Part shown: piece by piece, positions 42,925-51,525 of the stretch
How positions within the stretch are numbered: position 1 is the first letter of the stretch
Layout: each line of letters starts with the position of its first letter
Assembly: GCF_036199905.1 (NCBI RefSeq)
Contig: NZ_CP108109.1
Location: forward strand, 5,083,501-5,147,500
Direction: 5' to 3'
Origin: Streptomyces sp. NBC_00223
GTDB lineage: Bacteria; Actinomycetota; Actinomycetes; Streptomycetales; Streptomycetaceae
Length of the DNA stretch: 64,000 nt
Notes under the pieces: model-generated
Told to the model about the DNA's origin: nothing
The model's database searches: none
What the model saw: only the letters and a program-made list of their open reading frames with translations
Position numbers and translations under genes: made by a program

Positions 42925-43530
42925 ATGGCTGGACCCCAGCGCCGCGGAAGCGGTGCCGGTGGCGGCGAGCGACGGGACCGTAAAGACCGGCGGGACGGCG
43001 GCCAGCAGGCCGAGAAGACCGCCTATGTCGAGCGAGTCGTCGCGATCAACCGCGTCGCCAAGGTAGTGAAGGGTGGTCGTCGCTTCAGCTTCACCGCGCT
43101 GGTCGTGGTGGGCGACGGTGACGGCACCGTGGGCGTCGGCTACGGCAAGGCCAAGGAGGTGCCGGCCGCCATCGCCAAGGGTGTGGAGGAGGCCAAGAAG
43201 CACTTCTTCAAGGTCCCCCGTATCCAGGGCACCATCCCGCACCCGATCCAGGGTGAGAAGGCGGCCGGTGTCGTCCTGCTCAAGCCGGCCTCCCCCGGTA
43301 CCGGCGTCATCGCCGGTGGCCCGGTGCGTGCCGTGCTGGAGTGCGCGGGCATCCACGACGTGCTGTCCAAGAGCCTCGGCTCGGACAACGCGATCAACAT
43401 CGTGCACGCCACCGTGGCGGCGCTCCAGGGCCTTCAGCGGCCCGAGGAGATCGCGGCCCGCCGTGGCCTGCCCATCGAGGACGTCGCGCCCGCGGCTCTG
43501 CTGCGCGCCCGTGCCGGAGTGGGTGTGTGA
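42925..43530 (+). CDS. rpsE: 30S ribosomal protein S5
   Basis: 201 residues with a Gly/Arg-rich N-terminal extension (GPQRRGSGAGGGERRDRKDR) before the double-stranded RNA-binding-like domain (YVERVVAINRVAKVVKGGRR, where spectinomycin-resistance changes occur; pattern wild type). A 76-nt gap after rplR contains GAGAAACGC and a GAGGTAATTCC ribosome binding site. Confidence 0.98.
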   Translation: MAGPQRRGSGAGGGERRDRKDRRDGGQQAEKTAYVERVVAINRVAKVVKGGRRFSFTALVVVGDGDGTVGVGYGKAKEVPAAIAKGVEEAKKHFFKVPRIQGTIPHPIQGEKAAGVVLLKPASPGTGVIAGGPVRAVLECAGIHDVLSKSLGSDNAINIVHATVAALQGLQRPEEIAARRGLPIEDVAPAALLRARAGVGV

Positions 43531-43712
43531 TGGCGCGTCTCAAGGTCACGCAGACCAAGTCCTACATCGGCAGCAAGCAGAACCACCGTGACACCCTGCG
43601 TTCGCTCGGCCTGAAGCGGCTGAACGACGTCGTGGTCAAGGAGGACCGCCCGGAGATCCGCGGCATGGTCCGTACCGTCCGCCACCTCGTCACGGTCGAG
43701 GAGGTCGACTGA
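43530..43712 (+). CDS. rpmD: 50S ribosomal protein L30
   Basis: 60 residues (MARLKVTQTKSYIGSKQNHR), normal for the bacterial short form. Starts on the last base of rpsE (TGATG). Confidence 0.97.
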   Translation: MARLKVTQTKSYIGSKQNHRDTLRSLGLKRLNDVVVKEDRPEIRGMVRTVRHLVTVEEVD

Positions 43713-43714
43713 TC

Positions 43715-44167
43715 ATGGGTGACAACCCGATCAAGATCCACAACCTCCGTCCCGCTCCGGGAGCCAAGACCGCCAAGACCCGTGTGGGTCGAGGCGAGGG
43801 CTCCAAGGGCAAGACGGCCGGTCGTGGCACCAAGGGCACCAAGGCCCGCTACCAGGTTCCGGAGCGCTTCGAGGGCGGGCAGATGCCCCTCCACATGCGG
43901 CTCCCGAAGCTCAAGGGCTTCAAGAACCCGTTCCGCACCGAGTACCAGGTCGTCAACCTCGACAAGCTCGCGACCCTCTACCCCGAGGGTGGCGAGGTGA
44001 CCGTGGCCGACCTGGTCGCCAAGGGCGCGGTACGCAAGAACCAGCTCGTCAAGGTGCTCGGCACCGGCGAGATCTCCGTGGCTGTGCAGGTGACCGTTGA
44101 CGCGGCCTCCGGCTCCGCCAAGGAGAAGATCACCGCCGCCGGCGGTACCGTGACCGAGCTCGTCTGA
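43715..44167 (+). CDS. rplO: 50S ribosomal protein L15
   Basis: 150 residues (MGDNPIKIHNLRPAPGAKTA) with the Gly-rich basic N-terminal arm (RVGRGEGSKGKTAGRGTKGT). Late assembly protein of the 50S. A terminator-like hairpin follows before secY. Confidence 0.98.
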   Translation: MGDNPIKIHNLRPAPGAKTAKTRVGRGEGSKGKTAGRGTKGTKARYQVPERFEGGQMPLHMRLPKLKGFKNPFRTEYQVVNLDKLATLYPEGGEVTVADLVAKGAVRKNQLVKVLGTGEISVAVQVTVDAASGSAKEKITAAGGTVTELV

Positions 44168-44183
44168 GCCCGATGTCGCACCC

Positions 44184-44220
44184 GACCGGGGATGCCCAGT
44201 ACCTGGGGGCGTCCCCGGTC
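44184..44220 (+). terminator. Terminator-like hairpin between rplO and secY
   Basis: GACCGGGGA (44184-44192) pairs with TCCCCGGTC (44212-44220), extended inside by TGCCC / GGGCG, followed by GTTCATTTCTGTGATTTT. It suggests that secY-adk-map is at least partly separated from the spc genes; TACTGT at 44298-44303 could be a -10 for secY, though its -35 is weak. Confidence 0.7.
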
Positions 44221-44412
44221 GTTCATTTCTGTGATTTTCCCGTGCCGGTTGGTCATTCCTAGTGAGGCCACCTCGCCGGTAAGGTTACGGACGCTGCTAC
44301 TGTCCGCGGAGCCTGTGCGCTTCCGCTGATACGGCAGTTGCAAGCCGCCCGTATCAGTCCGAACCTCACTCAGACCGTCCTTCCGCCGTGCGCGGGGGGT
44401 GCAGGAGGCACC

Positions 44413-45729
44413 GTGCTCACCGCGTTCGCCCGGGCGTTCAGGACGCCCGACCTGCGCAAGAAGCTGTTGTTCACGCTGGCCATCATGGTGGTCTACCGCC
44501 TCGGCGCCCACGTTCCCGTTCCCGGGATCGACTATTCGGTCGTCAACGCGTGCATCAAGAGCACGAAGGGCAACAACAGCCTCTTCGGCCTGGTGAACAT
44601 GTTCAGTGGCGGCGCGCTGCTCCAGCTGACCATCTTCGCGCTGGGAATCATGCCGTACATCACGGCGAGCATCATCCTCCAACTGCTGACGGTGGTGATC
44701 CCCCGCCTGGAGGCCCTCAAGAAGGAGGGCCAGGCCGGCACCACCAAGATCACGCAGTACACCCGTTACCTGACCGTCGCGCTCGCGGTGCTCCAGGGTA
44801 CGGGCCTGGTGGCCACCGCCCGTTCCGGCAACCTGTTCTCGCAGTGCCAGCAGGGCGGCGACATCGTCCCGAACCAGTCGATCTTCACCACGGTCACGAT
44901 GGTCACGACGATGACCGCCGGCACCGTGGTGATCATGTGGCTCGGTGAGTTGATCACCGACCGCGGTATCGGCAACGGCATGTCGATCCTGATGTTCGTC
45001 GCCATCGCGGCCGGCTTCCCCGGCTCCCTGTGGGCGATCAAGGTCTCCGGCAAGATCGCGGGCGGCTGGGTCGAGTTCCTGGCGGTCATCGCGATCGGCC
45101 TGGTGATCGTCGGCCTGGTGGTCTTCGTCGAACAGGCGCAGCGCCGTATCCCGGTGCAGTACGCCAAGCGCATGATCGGCCGGCGGTCGTACGGCGGCAC
45201 GTCCACGTACATCCCGCTCAAGGTGAACCAGGCCGGTGTCATCCCGGTCATCTTCGCCTCGTCGCTGCTCTACATCCCGGCGCTGATCGTCCAGTTCTCC
45301 GGATCGACGGCCGGCTGGGCGCAGTGGATCAGCCGCAACTTCACCAAGGGCGACCACCCGACGTACATGGCGGCCTACTTCCTGCTGATCGTCTTCTTCG
45401 CCTTCTTCTACGTCGCGATCTCCTTCAACCCCGAAGAAGTTGCCGACAATATGAAGAAGTATGGTGGGTTCATCCCGGGCATCCGGGCCGGTCGACCCAC
45501 CGCCGAGTACCTCAGTTACGTGCTCAATCGCATCACGTGGCCCGGGGCGCTCTATCTGGGACTCATCGCGCTCGTACCGACGGTCGCCATCGCGGTCTTC
45601 AACGGGAGCAACGGCAACTTCCCTCTGGGTGGCACCAGCATCCTCATCATCGTCGGTGTGGGTCTGGAGACCGTGAAGCAGATCGAGAGCCAGCTCCAGC
45701 AGCGTAACTACGAAGGGTTCCTCCGCTGA
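44413..45729 (+). CDS. secY: Preprotein translocase subunit SecY
   Basis: 438 residues from GTG (VLTAFARAFRTPDLRKKLLF), with AGGAGGC upstream; the upstream in-frame ATG is not preceded by one. Ten membrane segments form the protein-conducting channel (e.g. LFTLAIMVVYRLGAHVPVPG, GIMPYITASIILQLLTVVIP, YFLLIVFFAFFYVAISFNPE). The stop overlaps the adk ATG by 1 nt. Confidence 0.97.
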   Translation: MLTAFARAFRTPDLRKKLLFTLAIMVVYRLGAHVPVPGIDYSVVNACIKSTKGNNSLFGLVNMFSGGALLQLTIFALGIMPYITASIILQLLTVVIPRLEALKKEGQAGTTKITQYTRYLTVALAVLQGTGLVATARSGNLFSQCQQGGDIVPNQSIFTTVTMVTTMTAGTVVIMWLGELITDRGIGNGMSILMFVAIAAGFPGSLWAIKVSGKIAGGWVEFLAVIAIGLVIVGLVVFVEQAQRRIPVQYAKRMIGRRSYGGTSTYIPLKVNQAGVIPVIFASSLLYIPALIVQFSGSTAGWAQWISRNFTKGDHPTYMAAYFLLIVFFAFFYVAISFNPEEVADNMKKYGGFIPGIRAGRPTAEYLSYVLNRITWPGALYLGLIALVPTVAIAVFNGSNGNFPLGGTSILIIVGVGLETVKQIESQLQQRNYEGFLR

Positions 45730-46379
45730 TGCGAATCGTCCTGGTCGGGCCGCCCGGCGCCGGCAAGGGGACGCAGGCCGCGTTCCTTGCCAAGAACCTG
45801 TCGATCCCGCACGTCTCGACGGGCGACCTGTTCCGCGCCAACATCAGCCAGGGCACAGACCTGGGCAATCAGGCGAAGGCGTTCATGGACGCCGGAAACC
45901 TGGTGCCCGACGAGGTGACCATCGGCATGGCGGAGGACCGGCTGGACCAGGCGGATGCCGCCGAGGGCTTTCTGCTCGACGGCTTCCCGCGCAACCAGCA
46001 GCAGGCGAGGGCGCTCGACGCGTACCTCGGGCAGCACGGCATCAAGCTCGACGGTGTGCTCGACCTGGAGGTGCCGGAGGACGAGGTGGTCACCCGGATC
46101 GCCGGGCGCCGGATCTGCCGCAACAACAGCGCGCATGTCTTCCACGTCGCGTACAAGAAGCCCAAGACCGAGGGCGTCTGCGACGAGTGCGGCGGCGAGC
46201 TGTACCAGCGCGACGACGACACCGAGGAGACCGTCCGCCGGCGCCTGGAGGTCTACCACCGCGAGACCGAGCCGATCATCGACTACTACAAGCAGCAGAA
46301 TCTTGTGGTGACGATCTCGGCGCTCGGTCCGGTGGCCGAGGTCACCCAGCGGGCGATGGACGCCCTGCGCGGCGAATAG
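45729..46379 (+). CDS. adk: Adenylate kinase
   Basis: 216 residues. P-loop GPPGAGKGTQ (7-16), NMP-binding FLLDGFPRNQQQ, LID region starting RICRNNSAHVFHVAY with a later CDECGG pair; only one Cys precedes it, so a complete four-ligand zinc LID is doubtful. Interconverts ATP+AMP and 2 ADP. Coupled to secY, an order conserved from firmicutes to actinobacteria. Confidence 0.97.
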   Translation: MRIVLVGPPGAGKGTQAAFLAKNLSIPHVSTGDLFRANISQGTDLGNQAKAFMDAGNLVPDEVTIGMAEDRLDQADAAEGFLLDGFPRNQQQARALDAYLGQHGIKLDGVLDLEVPEDEVVTRIAGRRICRNNSAHVFHVAYKKPKTEGVCDECGGELYQRDDDTEETVRRRLEVYHRETEPIIDYYKQQNLVVTISALGPVAEVTQRAMDALRGE

Positions 46380-46411
46380 CGAACCGCAACCGGTACGGGT
46401 GTACCGGTACG

Positions 46412-46453
46412 CCATACGGCCGTGGTGCCCGGACGGGCGCCACGGCCGTATGG
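46412..46453 (+). terminator. Strong hairpin between adk and map
   Basis: CCATACGGCCGTGG (46412-46425) pairs with CCACGGCCGTATGG (46440-46453); inside, GCCC pairs with GGGC around loop GGAC, giving ~19 bp. TTGAACG follows. Likely a terminator or attenuator, so map may have its own start. Confidence 0.75.
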
Positions 46454-46521
46454 TTGAACGAGTACCTGTGCAAGCGGGCACCGACAGACACGACAGTTGC
46501 GTGAGGAAGGCTTCAGCCGCG

Positions 46522-47358
46522 ATGGTGGAGATCAAGACCCCGGAGCAGATCGCCAAGATGCGCGCGGCAGGGCTGGTGGTCGCGGCGATCCACGAGGCGA
46601 CCCGCGCGGCGGCGGTGCCCGGCGCCACTACGAAGGACCTGGACGAGGTCGCCGCCAAGGTCATCGCCGACCACGGCGCGAAGCCCAACTTCCTGGGCTA
46701 CGGCGGCTTCCCCGGCAACATCTGCACGTCGGTCAACGACGTGGTGGTGCACGGCATCCCGGACCGCAGCACCGTGCTCAAGGACGGCGACATCATCGCC
46801 ATCGACGCGGGCGCGATCGTGGACGGCTGGCACGGCGACGCGGCCTTCACCTGCTTCGTCGGCAGCGGCCACTCGCCCGAGCTGATCGAGCTGAGCCGGG
46901 TCACCGAGGAGTCCATGTGGGCCGGCATCGCCGCCTTCCGCAAGGGCAACCGGCTGGAGGACATCTCCCGCGCGATCGAGTCGTACATCCGCCGCCAGCC
47001 GCGGCCCGCCTCCGGCAAGTACGGCATTGTCGAGGAGTACGGCGGACACGGCATCGGCAGCGAGATGCACATGGACCCGCACCTGCTGAACTACGTGACC
47101 AAGAAGCGCGGCCGCGGCATCAAGCTGGTCCCGGGGGTGTGCCTGGCCATCGAGCCGATGGTGACCCTGGGCTCCCCGCGTACCCATGTGCTGGACGACG
47201 AGTGGACCGTGAAGTCCGACGACGGCTCCTGGTCCTCGCACTGGGAGCACTCGATCGCCCTCACAGAACAGGGCCCGCTGGTCCTCACCGCCCCCGACGG
47301 GGGCCGGGCCAAACTGGCGGAGTACGGAGTGACGGCGGGCCCCGACCCGCTGGCCTGA
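46522..47358 (+). CDS. map: Methionine aminopeptidase type I
   Basis: 278 residues from ATG (MVEIKTPEQIAKMRAAGLVV); GTG at 46501 would add 7. Metal ligands lie in AIDAGAIVDGWHGDAAFT (two Asp), YGGHGIGSEMHM (His) and the two Glu of CLAIEPMV and WSSHWEHS. Removes the N-terminal Met from nascent proteins. Third gene of the secY-adk-map group, though separated by a hairpin. Confidence 0.96.
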   Translation: MVEIKTPEQIAKMRAAGLVVAAIHEATRAAAVPGATTKDLDEVAAKVIADHGAKPNFLGYGGFPGNICTSVNDVVVHGIPDRSTVLKDGDIIAIDAGAIVDGWHGDAAFTCFVGSGHSPELIELSRVTEESMWAGIAAFRKGNRLEDISRAIESYIRRQPRPASGKYGIVEEYGGHGIGSEMHMDPHLLNYVTKKRGRGIKLVPGVCLAIEPMVTLGSPRTHVLDDEWTVKSDDGSWSSHWEHSIALTEQGPLVLTAPDGGRAKLAEYGVTAGPDPLA

Positions 47359-47414
47359 GGGGCTCGAAACCCCCCTGGCTTAACGATCATCATTAACGGG
47401 CATACACCCTGGAT

Positions 47415-47443
47415 TCGTCTTTACGGGAGCCGTGGCGTAGACT
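47415..47443 (+). promoter_or_regulatory. Probable promoter of infA-rpmJ-rpsM operon
   Basis: TAGACT (47438-47443) is an excellent -10; 17 nt upstream TTCGTC (47415-47420) is a weak -35. The region after map is AT-richer (CGATCATCATTAACGGGC). Confidence 0.55.
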
Positions 47444-47514
47444 GACACGTCGGCTCTCGGGTGTCTTCCGGCATGTCCGAAGCCGACCCCGGTAGCCGAT
47501 CCCGAAAGCAGGAC

Positions 47515-47736
47515 ATGGCCAAGAAGCAAGGCGCCATCGAAATCGAGGGCACCGTGATCGAGTCTCTGCCGAATGCGATGTTCAAGGTGGAGCTGCAGAA
47601 CGGTCACAAGGTCCTCGCGCACATCAGCGGCAAGATGCGGATGCACTACATCCGTATCCTCCCGGATGACCGGGTCGTGGTGGAGCTGTCTCCCTACGAC
47701 CTGACGCGCGGACGGATCGTCTACCGATACAAGTAG
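47515..47736 (+). CDS. infA: Translation initiation factor IF-1
   Basis: 73 residues from the ATG of MAKKQGAIEIEGTVIESLPN, normal length. OB fold with HKVLAHISGKMRMHYIRILP and VVVELSPYDLTRGRIVYRYK. Binds the 30S A site during initiation. Starts the infA-rpmJ-rpsM-rpsK-rpsD-rpoA-rplQ run. Confidence 0.98.
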   Translation: MAKKQGAIEIEGTVIESLPNAMFKVELQNGHKVLAHISGKMRMHYIRILPDDRVVVELSPYDLTRGRIVYRYK

Positions 47737-47763
47737 ATCTCACGACCCGGAGAACCTCACACC

Positions 47764-47877
47764 ATGAAGGTCAAGCCGAGCGTCAAGAAGATCTGCGACA
47801 AGTGCAAGGTGATCCGCCGCCACGGCCGGGTCATGGTCATCTGCGACAACCTGCGCCACAAGCAGCGCCAGGGCTGA
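47764..47877 (+). CDS. rpmJ: 50S ribosomal protein L36 (zinc form)
   Basis: 37 residues (MKVKPSVKKICDKCKVIRRH onward), 27 nt after infA with CCGGAGAACC upstream. Zinc ligands C11, C14, C27 and H32 are all present, so this is the C+ type. Smallest protein of the window. Confidence 0.97.
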   Translation: MKVKPSVKKICDKCKVIRRHGRVMVICDNLRHKQRQG

Positions 47878-47940
47878 CGCACGACCACCCCTGCATTACG
47901 CAGAACTTCGCGCGACGCACACCCGTACATACGCAGCGCC

Positions 47941-47984
47941 CGTCCCCGGTACCACGGGGACGACACCCCCGGCGGAGGCCGGGG
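47941..47984 (+). other. Paired hairpins in the rpmJ-rpsM spacer
   Basis: CGTCCCC / GGGGACG (47941-47962) and CCCCGGC-GGAG-GCCGGGG (47967-47984) lie in the 182-nt spacer. A possible r-protein binding leader or attenuator for rpsM; no promoter is clear. Confidence 0.4.
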
Positions 47985-48059
47985 ACCCGTCCGGTACCTG
48001 ACACGGCCGCCGGGAGCCGGCACTGCGGAAGACCTCCGAACTCACCAGGAGCCAAGTAA

Positions 48060-48440
48060 ATGGCACGCCTTTCAGGCGTTGACCTCCCGCGCGAGAAGCG
48101 CGTGGAGATCGCCCTCACCTACGTCTTCGGCATCGGGCGTTCGCGCTCGCAGCAGGTGCTGAAGGACACCGGTGTGAACCCCGACATCCGCGTCCGCGAC
48201 CTTTCCGAGGAAGACCTCGTCAAGCTGCGCGAATACGTGGACGCGAACTTCAAGACCGAGGGTGACCTCCGTCGCGAGGTGCAGGCCGACATCCGCCGCA
48301 AGGTGGAGATCGGCTGCTACCAGGGGCTGCGCCACCGCCGGGGCCTGCCGGTCCACGGCCAGCGCACGCACACCAACGCCCGCACCCGCAAGGGCCCGCG
48401 TCGCGCCATCGCCGGTAAGAAGAAGCCGGGCAAGAAGTAG
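48060..48440 (+). CDS. rpsM: 30S ribosomal protein S13
   Basis: 126 residues (MARLSGVDLPREKRVEIALT). HhH-like YVFGIGRSRSQQVLKDTGVN and the basic tail TNARTRKGPRRAIAGKKKPG contact tRNAs and the B1 bridges. CAGGAGCC precedes the ATG. Confidence 0.98.
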   Translation: MARLSGVDLPREKRVEIALTYVFGIGRSRSQQVLKDTGVNPDIRVRDLSEEDLVKLREYVDANFKTEGDLRREVQADIRRKVEIGCYQGLRHRRGLPVHGQRTHTNARTRKGPRRAIAGKKKPGKK

Positions 48441-48507
48441 TCCTCAGCGGACACCCCTAAGCGGTCTTCGCTGTAGGACCGATCACCTCCACCGGGAGAA
48501 CCGACAC

Positions 48508-48912
48508 ATGCCTCCTAAGGGCCGTCAGGGCGCAGCCAAGAAGGTGCGCCGCAAGGAAAAGAAGAACGTCGCTCATGGGCACGCCCACATCAAGAGCACG
48601 TTCAACAACACGATCGTCTCGATCACCGACCCCTCGGGCAACGTGATCTCCTGGGCCTCCGCCGGTCACGTCGGCTTCAAGGGCTCGCGCAAGTCCACCC
48701 CCTTCGCCGCGCAGATGGCCGCCGAGTCGGCCGCCCGCCGGGCGCAGGAGCACGGCATGCGCAAGGTGGACGTCTTCGTCAAGGGTCCCGGCTCCGGCCG
48801 TGAGACCGCGATCCGCTCCCTCCAGGCCACCGGCCTTGAGGTCGGCTCGATCCAGGACGTCACCCCGACCCCGCACAACGGCTGCCGCCCGCCGAAGCGC
48901 CGCCGCGTCTGA
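48508..48912 (+). CDS. rpsK: 30S ribosomal protein S11
   Basis: 134 residues (MPPKGRQGAAKKVRRKEKKN). Part of the platform at the E site; GRETAIRSLQATGLEVGSIQ and HNGCRPPKRRRV are typical. 67 nt after rpsM. Confidence 0.98.
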   Translation: MPPKGRQGAAKKVRRKEKKNVAHGHAHIKSTFNNTIVSITDPSGNVISWASAGHVGFKGSRKSTPFAAQMAAESAARRAQEHGMRKVDVFVKGPGSGRETAIRSLQATGLEVGSIQDVTPTPHNGCRPPKRRRV

Positions 48913-48938
48913 CCAGCTGATACAGGAGAACTGAGACA

Positions 48939-49565
48939 ATGGCGCGTTATACCGGGGCCGACTGCAAGCGTTGCCGTCGGGAGAAGCAGAAGCTCTTCCT
49001 CAAGGGAGCGAAGTGCGAGAGCGCGAAGTGCCCGATCGAGATCCGTCCTTACCCCCCGGGTGAGCACGGACGCGGGCGCACCAAGGACAGCGAGTACCTG
49101 CTTCAGCTGCGTGAGAAGCAGAAGTGCGCGCGTATCTACGGTGTTCTCGAGAAGCAGTTCGTGAACTACTACAAGGAAGCGAACCAGAAGTCCGGCAAGA
49201 CCGGTGAGAACCTTCTGCGCATCCTTGAGACCCGCCTCGACAACGTGGTGTACCGGGCCGGCTTCGCCAAGTCCCGTGACCACGCCCGTCAGCTGGTCCG
49301 TCACGGACACATCACCGTGAACGGCCGCAAGACCGACATCCCGTCGGCGCGCGTGGCCGTGAACGACATCGTCGAGGTCCGCGAGCGGTCCCGTAACCTG
49401 ACCCCGTTCGCGGTGGCGCAGGGCGAGGCCGGCGACAAGACCGTCCCCGCGTGGCTTGAGGCCAACGCGGGTCGGCTGCGGATTCTCGTGCACAGCCTGC
49501 CCGAGCGCCAGGTGATCGACACCCAGGTGCAGGAGCAGCTGATCGTTGAGCTCTACTCCAAGTAA
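48939..49565 (+). CDS. rpsD: 30S ribosomal protein S4 (zinc form)
   Basis: 208 residues. N-terminal zinc knuckle C9, C12, C26, C31 (CKRC ... CESAKC) and an S4 RNA-binding domain (RQLVRHGHITVNGRKTDIPS). Nucleates 30S body assembly and can repress the alpha operon in E. coli. A long-stem hairpin follows, before rpoA. Confidence 0.97.
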   Translation: MARYTGADCKRCRREKQKLFLKGAKCESAKCPIEIRPYPPGEHGRGRTKDSEYLLQLREKQKCARIYGVLEKQFVNYYKEANQKSGKTGENLLRILETRLDNVVYRAGFAKSRDHARQLVRHGHITVNGRKTDIPSARVAVNDIVEVRERSRNLTPFAVAQGEAGDKTVPAWLEANAGRLRILVHSLPERQVIDTQVQEQLIVELYSK

Positions 49566-49576
49566 GAGCTGATCGA

Positions 49577-49624
49577 TACGGGCGGTACGGCTCCGGTTTG
49601 TGACGGAACGCCGTACCGCCCGTA
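49577..49624 (+). terminator. Long-stem hairpin between rpsD and rpoA
   Basis: TACGGGCGGTACGGC (49577-49591) pairs perfectly with GCCGTACCGCCCGTA (49610-49624) around an 18-nt loop. It may act as partial terminator or processing site that sets the rpoA level relative to ribosomal proteins. Confidence 0.6.
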
Positions 49625-49681
49625 CCCTCGTATGACAGGGGGCGTCAAATAGCGGGCGCCCACGACTGAAGGACCGCACAC

Positions 49682-50704
49682 ATGCTGATCGCTCAGCGTC
49701 CCTCGTTGACCGAAGAGGTCGTCGACGAATTCCGCTCACGGTTCGTGATCGAGCCGCTGGAGCCGGGCTTCGGCTACACCCTCGGCAACTCACTCCGCCG
49801 TACGCTCCTCTCCTCGATCCCGGGTGCGGCTGTCACCTCGATCCGGGTCGACGGCGTTCTGCACGAGTTCACCACCGTGCCGGGCGTCAAGGAGGACGTC
49901 ACCGACGTCATCCTCAACATCAAGCAGCTGGTCGTCTCCTCGGAGCACGACGAGCCGGTCGTGATGTACCTGCGCAAGCAGGGTCCGGGTGTCGTCACCG
50001 CCGCCGACATCGCGCCTCCGGCCGGTGTCGAGGTACACAACCCCGACCTGGTCCTGGCGACGCTGAACGCCAAGGGCAAGCTGGAGATGGAGCTGACCGT
50101 CGAGCGCGGTCGCGGCTACGTCTCCGCGGTGCAGAACAAGCAGCAGGGCCAGGAGATCGGCCGGATCCCGGTCGACTCCATCTACAGCCCGGTGCTCAAG
50201 GTCACCTACAAGGTCGAGGCGACCCGTGTCGAGCAGCGCACCGACTTCGACAAGCTGATCGTCGACGTCGAGACCAAGCAGGCCATGCGGCCGCGTGACG
50301 CCATGGCGTCGGCCGGCAAGACCCTGGTCGAGCTGTTCGGCCTGGCCCGCGAGCTCAATGTCGACGCCGAGGGCATCGACATGGGCCCGTCCCCGACGGA
50401 CGCGGCGCTGGCCGCGGACCTCGCGCTCCCGATCGAGGAGCTCGAGCTCACCGTCCGTTCGTACAACTGCCTCAAGCGTGAGGGCATCCACTCCGTGGGT
50501 GAGCTGGTCGCGCGCTCCGAGGCGGACCTGCTCGACATCCGCAACTTCGGTGCGAAGTCGATCGACGAGGTCAAGGCGAAGCTGGCCGGCATGGGCCTGG
50601 CCCTCAAGGACAGCCCGCCCGGATTCGACCCGACCGCCGCCGCCGACGCGTTCGGCGCCGACGACGACGTCGACGCCGGCTTCGTGGAGACCGAGCAGTA
50701 CTAA
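49682..50704 (+). CDS. rpoA: RNA polymerase alpha subunit
   Basis: 340 residues. Alpha-NTD (~1-230: MLIAQRPSLTEEVVDEFRSR; dimerisation FTLGNSLRR-type motif as GYTLGNSLRRTLLSSIPGAA) and alpha-CTD (~255-315: YNCLKREGIHSVGELVARSE, NFGAKSIDEVKAKLAGMG). Acidic Asp-rich tail DDDVDAGFVETEQY. Nucleates core RNAP assembly and contacts activators. Confidence 0.98.
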   Translation: MLIAQRPSLTEEVVDEFRSRFVIEPLEPGFGYTLGNSLRRTLLSSIPGAAVTSIRVDGVLHEFTTVPGVKEDVTDVILNIKQLVVSSEHDEPVVMYLRKQGPGVVTAADIAPPAGVEVHNPDLVLATLNAKGKLEMELTVERGRGYVSAVQNKQQGQEIGRIPVDSIYSPVLKVTYKVEATRVEQRTDFDKLIVDVETKQAMRPRDAMASAGKTLVELFGLARELNVDAEGIDMGPSPTDAALAADLALPIEELELTVRSYNCLKREGIHSVGELVARSEADLLDIRNFGAKSIDEVKAKLAGMGLALKDSPPGFDPTAAADAFGADDDVDAGFVETEQY

Positions 50705-50770
50705 GCGCTTCCAGCGCGGAGTACGTCGTCACCGGCCGAAAGGGGCTGTTCGGTTCGCCCCGGACCACCC

Positions 50771-50808
50771 GCCGGTGATGGGTTGCTCGCGCAGTTCCTC
50801 GCGCCCCT
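50771..50808. repeat. Half copy of the extragenic repeat element
   Basis: 38 nt matching 23791-23828 with one mismatch, containing GGTTGCTCGCGCAGTTCCTC. It lies in the rpoA-rplQ spacer, inside an operon; the inverted partner arm is absent, but GCCCGAGGC-GTGA-GCCTCGGGC (50823-50844) next to it forms a separate hairpin. Confidence 0.6.
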
Positions 50809-50919
50809 AACGGGACGCCCCGCCCGAGGCGTGAGCCTCGGGCACCACGGGCCGGCGGCCGCCGGTTCGCACTGACATCGGTACCTGATACGGCCGGTGC
50901 AGCGTAGAAGGAGAAAGAC

Positions 50920-51432
50920 ATGCCTCAGCCCGCCAAGGGTGCCCGTCTGGGCGGCAGCGCCGCGCACGAGAAGCTGCTTCTCGCGAACCTCGCGAAGGCC
51001 CTTTTCGAGCACGGCCGCATCACCACCACCGAGGCCAAGGCGCGCCGACTGCGCCCGGTCGCGGAGCGCCTGATCACCAAGGCGAAGAAGGGCGACATGC
51101 ACAACCGTCGCCAGGTGCTTCAGACGATCACGGACAAGAGCATCGTGCACACGCTCTTCACCGACATCGGTCCGCGCTACGAGAACCGCCCGGGTGGCTA
51201 CACCCGGATCACCAAGATCGGCAACCGTCGTGGCGACAACGCCCCGATGGCGGTCATCGAGCTGGTCGAGGCGCTGACCGTGCAGCAGTCCGCGGTCGGC
51301 GAGGCCGAGGCCGCCACCAAGCGTTCCGCCAAGGACGCCGCCGGTGACGAGGCCCTGGCCGAGATCAAGAAGGACGCCCCCGTCGAGGACGCCGTCCCGG
51401 CCGAGGCCGACGAGGAGTCCAAGGACGCCTGA
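50920..51432 (+). CDS. rplQ: 50S ribosomal protein L17
   Basis: 170 residues: core (MPQPAKGARLGGSAAHEKLL, TEAKARRLRPVAERLITKAK) followed by a long Ala/Glu/Asp-rich tail common in actinobacteria. Lies near the tunnel exit. A 215-nt spacer after rpoA carries a repeat element and a GAAGGAGAAAGAC ribosome binding site. Confidence 0.97.
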   Translation: MPQPAKGARLGGSAAHEKLLLANLAKALFEHGRITTTEAKARRLRPVAERLITKAKKGDMHNRRQVLQTITDKSIVHTLFTDIGPRYENRPGGYTRITKIGNRRGDNAPMAVIELVEALTVQQSAVGEAEAATKRSAKDAAGDEALAEIKKDAPVEDAVPAEADEESKDA

Positions 51433-51452
51433 GCGTCCTGACGACCGACGGG

Positions 51453-51483
51453 CGGGCCCGCACCCCTTGGGGGTGCGGGCCCG
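51453..51483 (+). terminator. Terminator after rplQ
   Basis: 14-bp perfect stem CGGGCCCGCACCCC / GGGGTGCGGGCCCG with a 3-nt loop, followed by TTCGGGTT. It ends the alpha operon 43 nt before truA. Confidence 0.85.
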
Positions 51484-51525
51484 TTCGGGTTCCCGGACGA
51501 GAGGTCCGGGCGAGAGGAGCTACGC

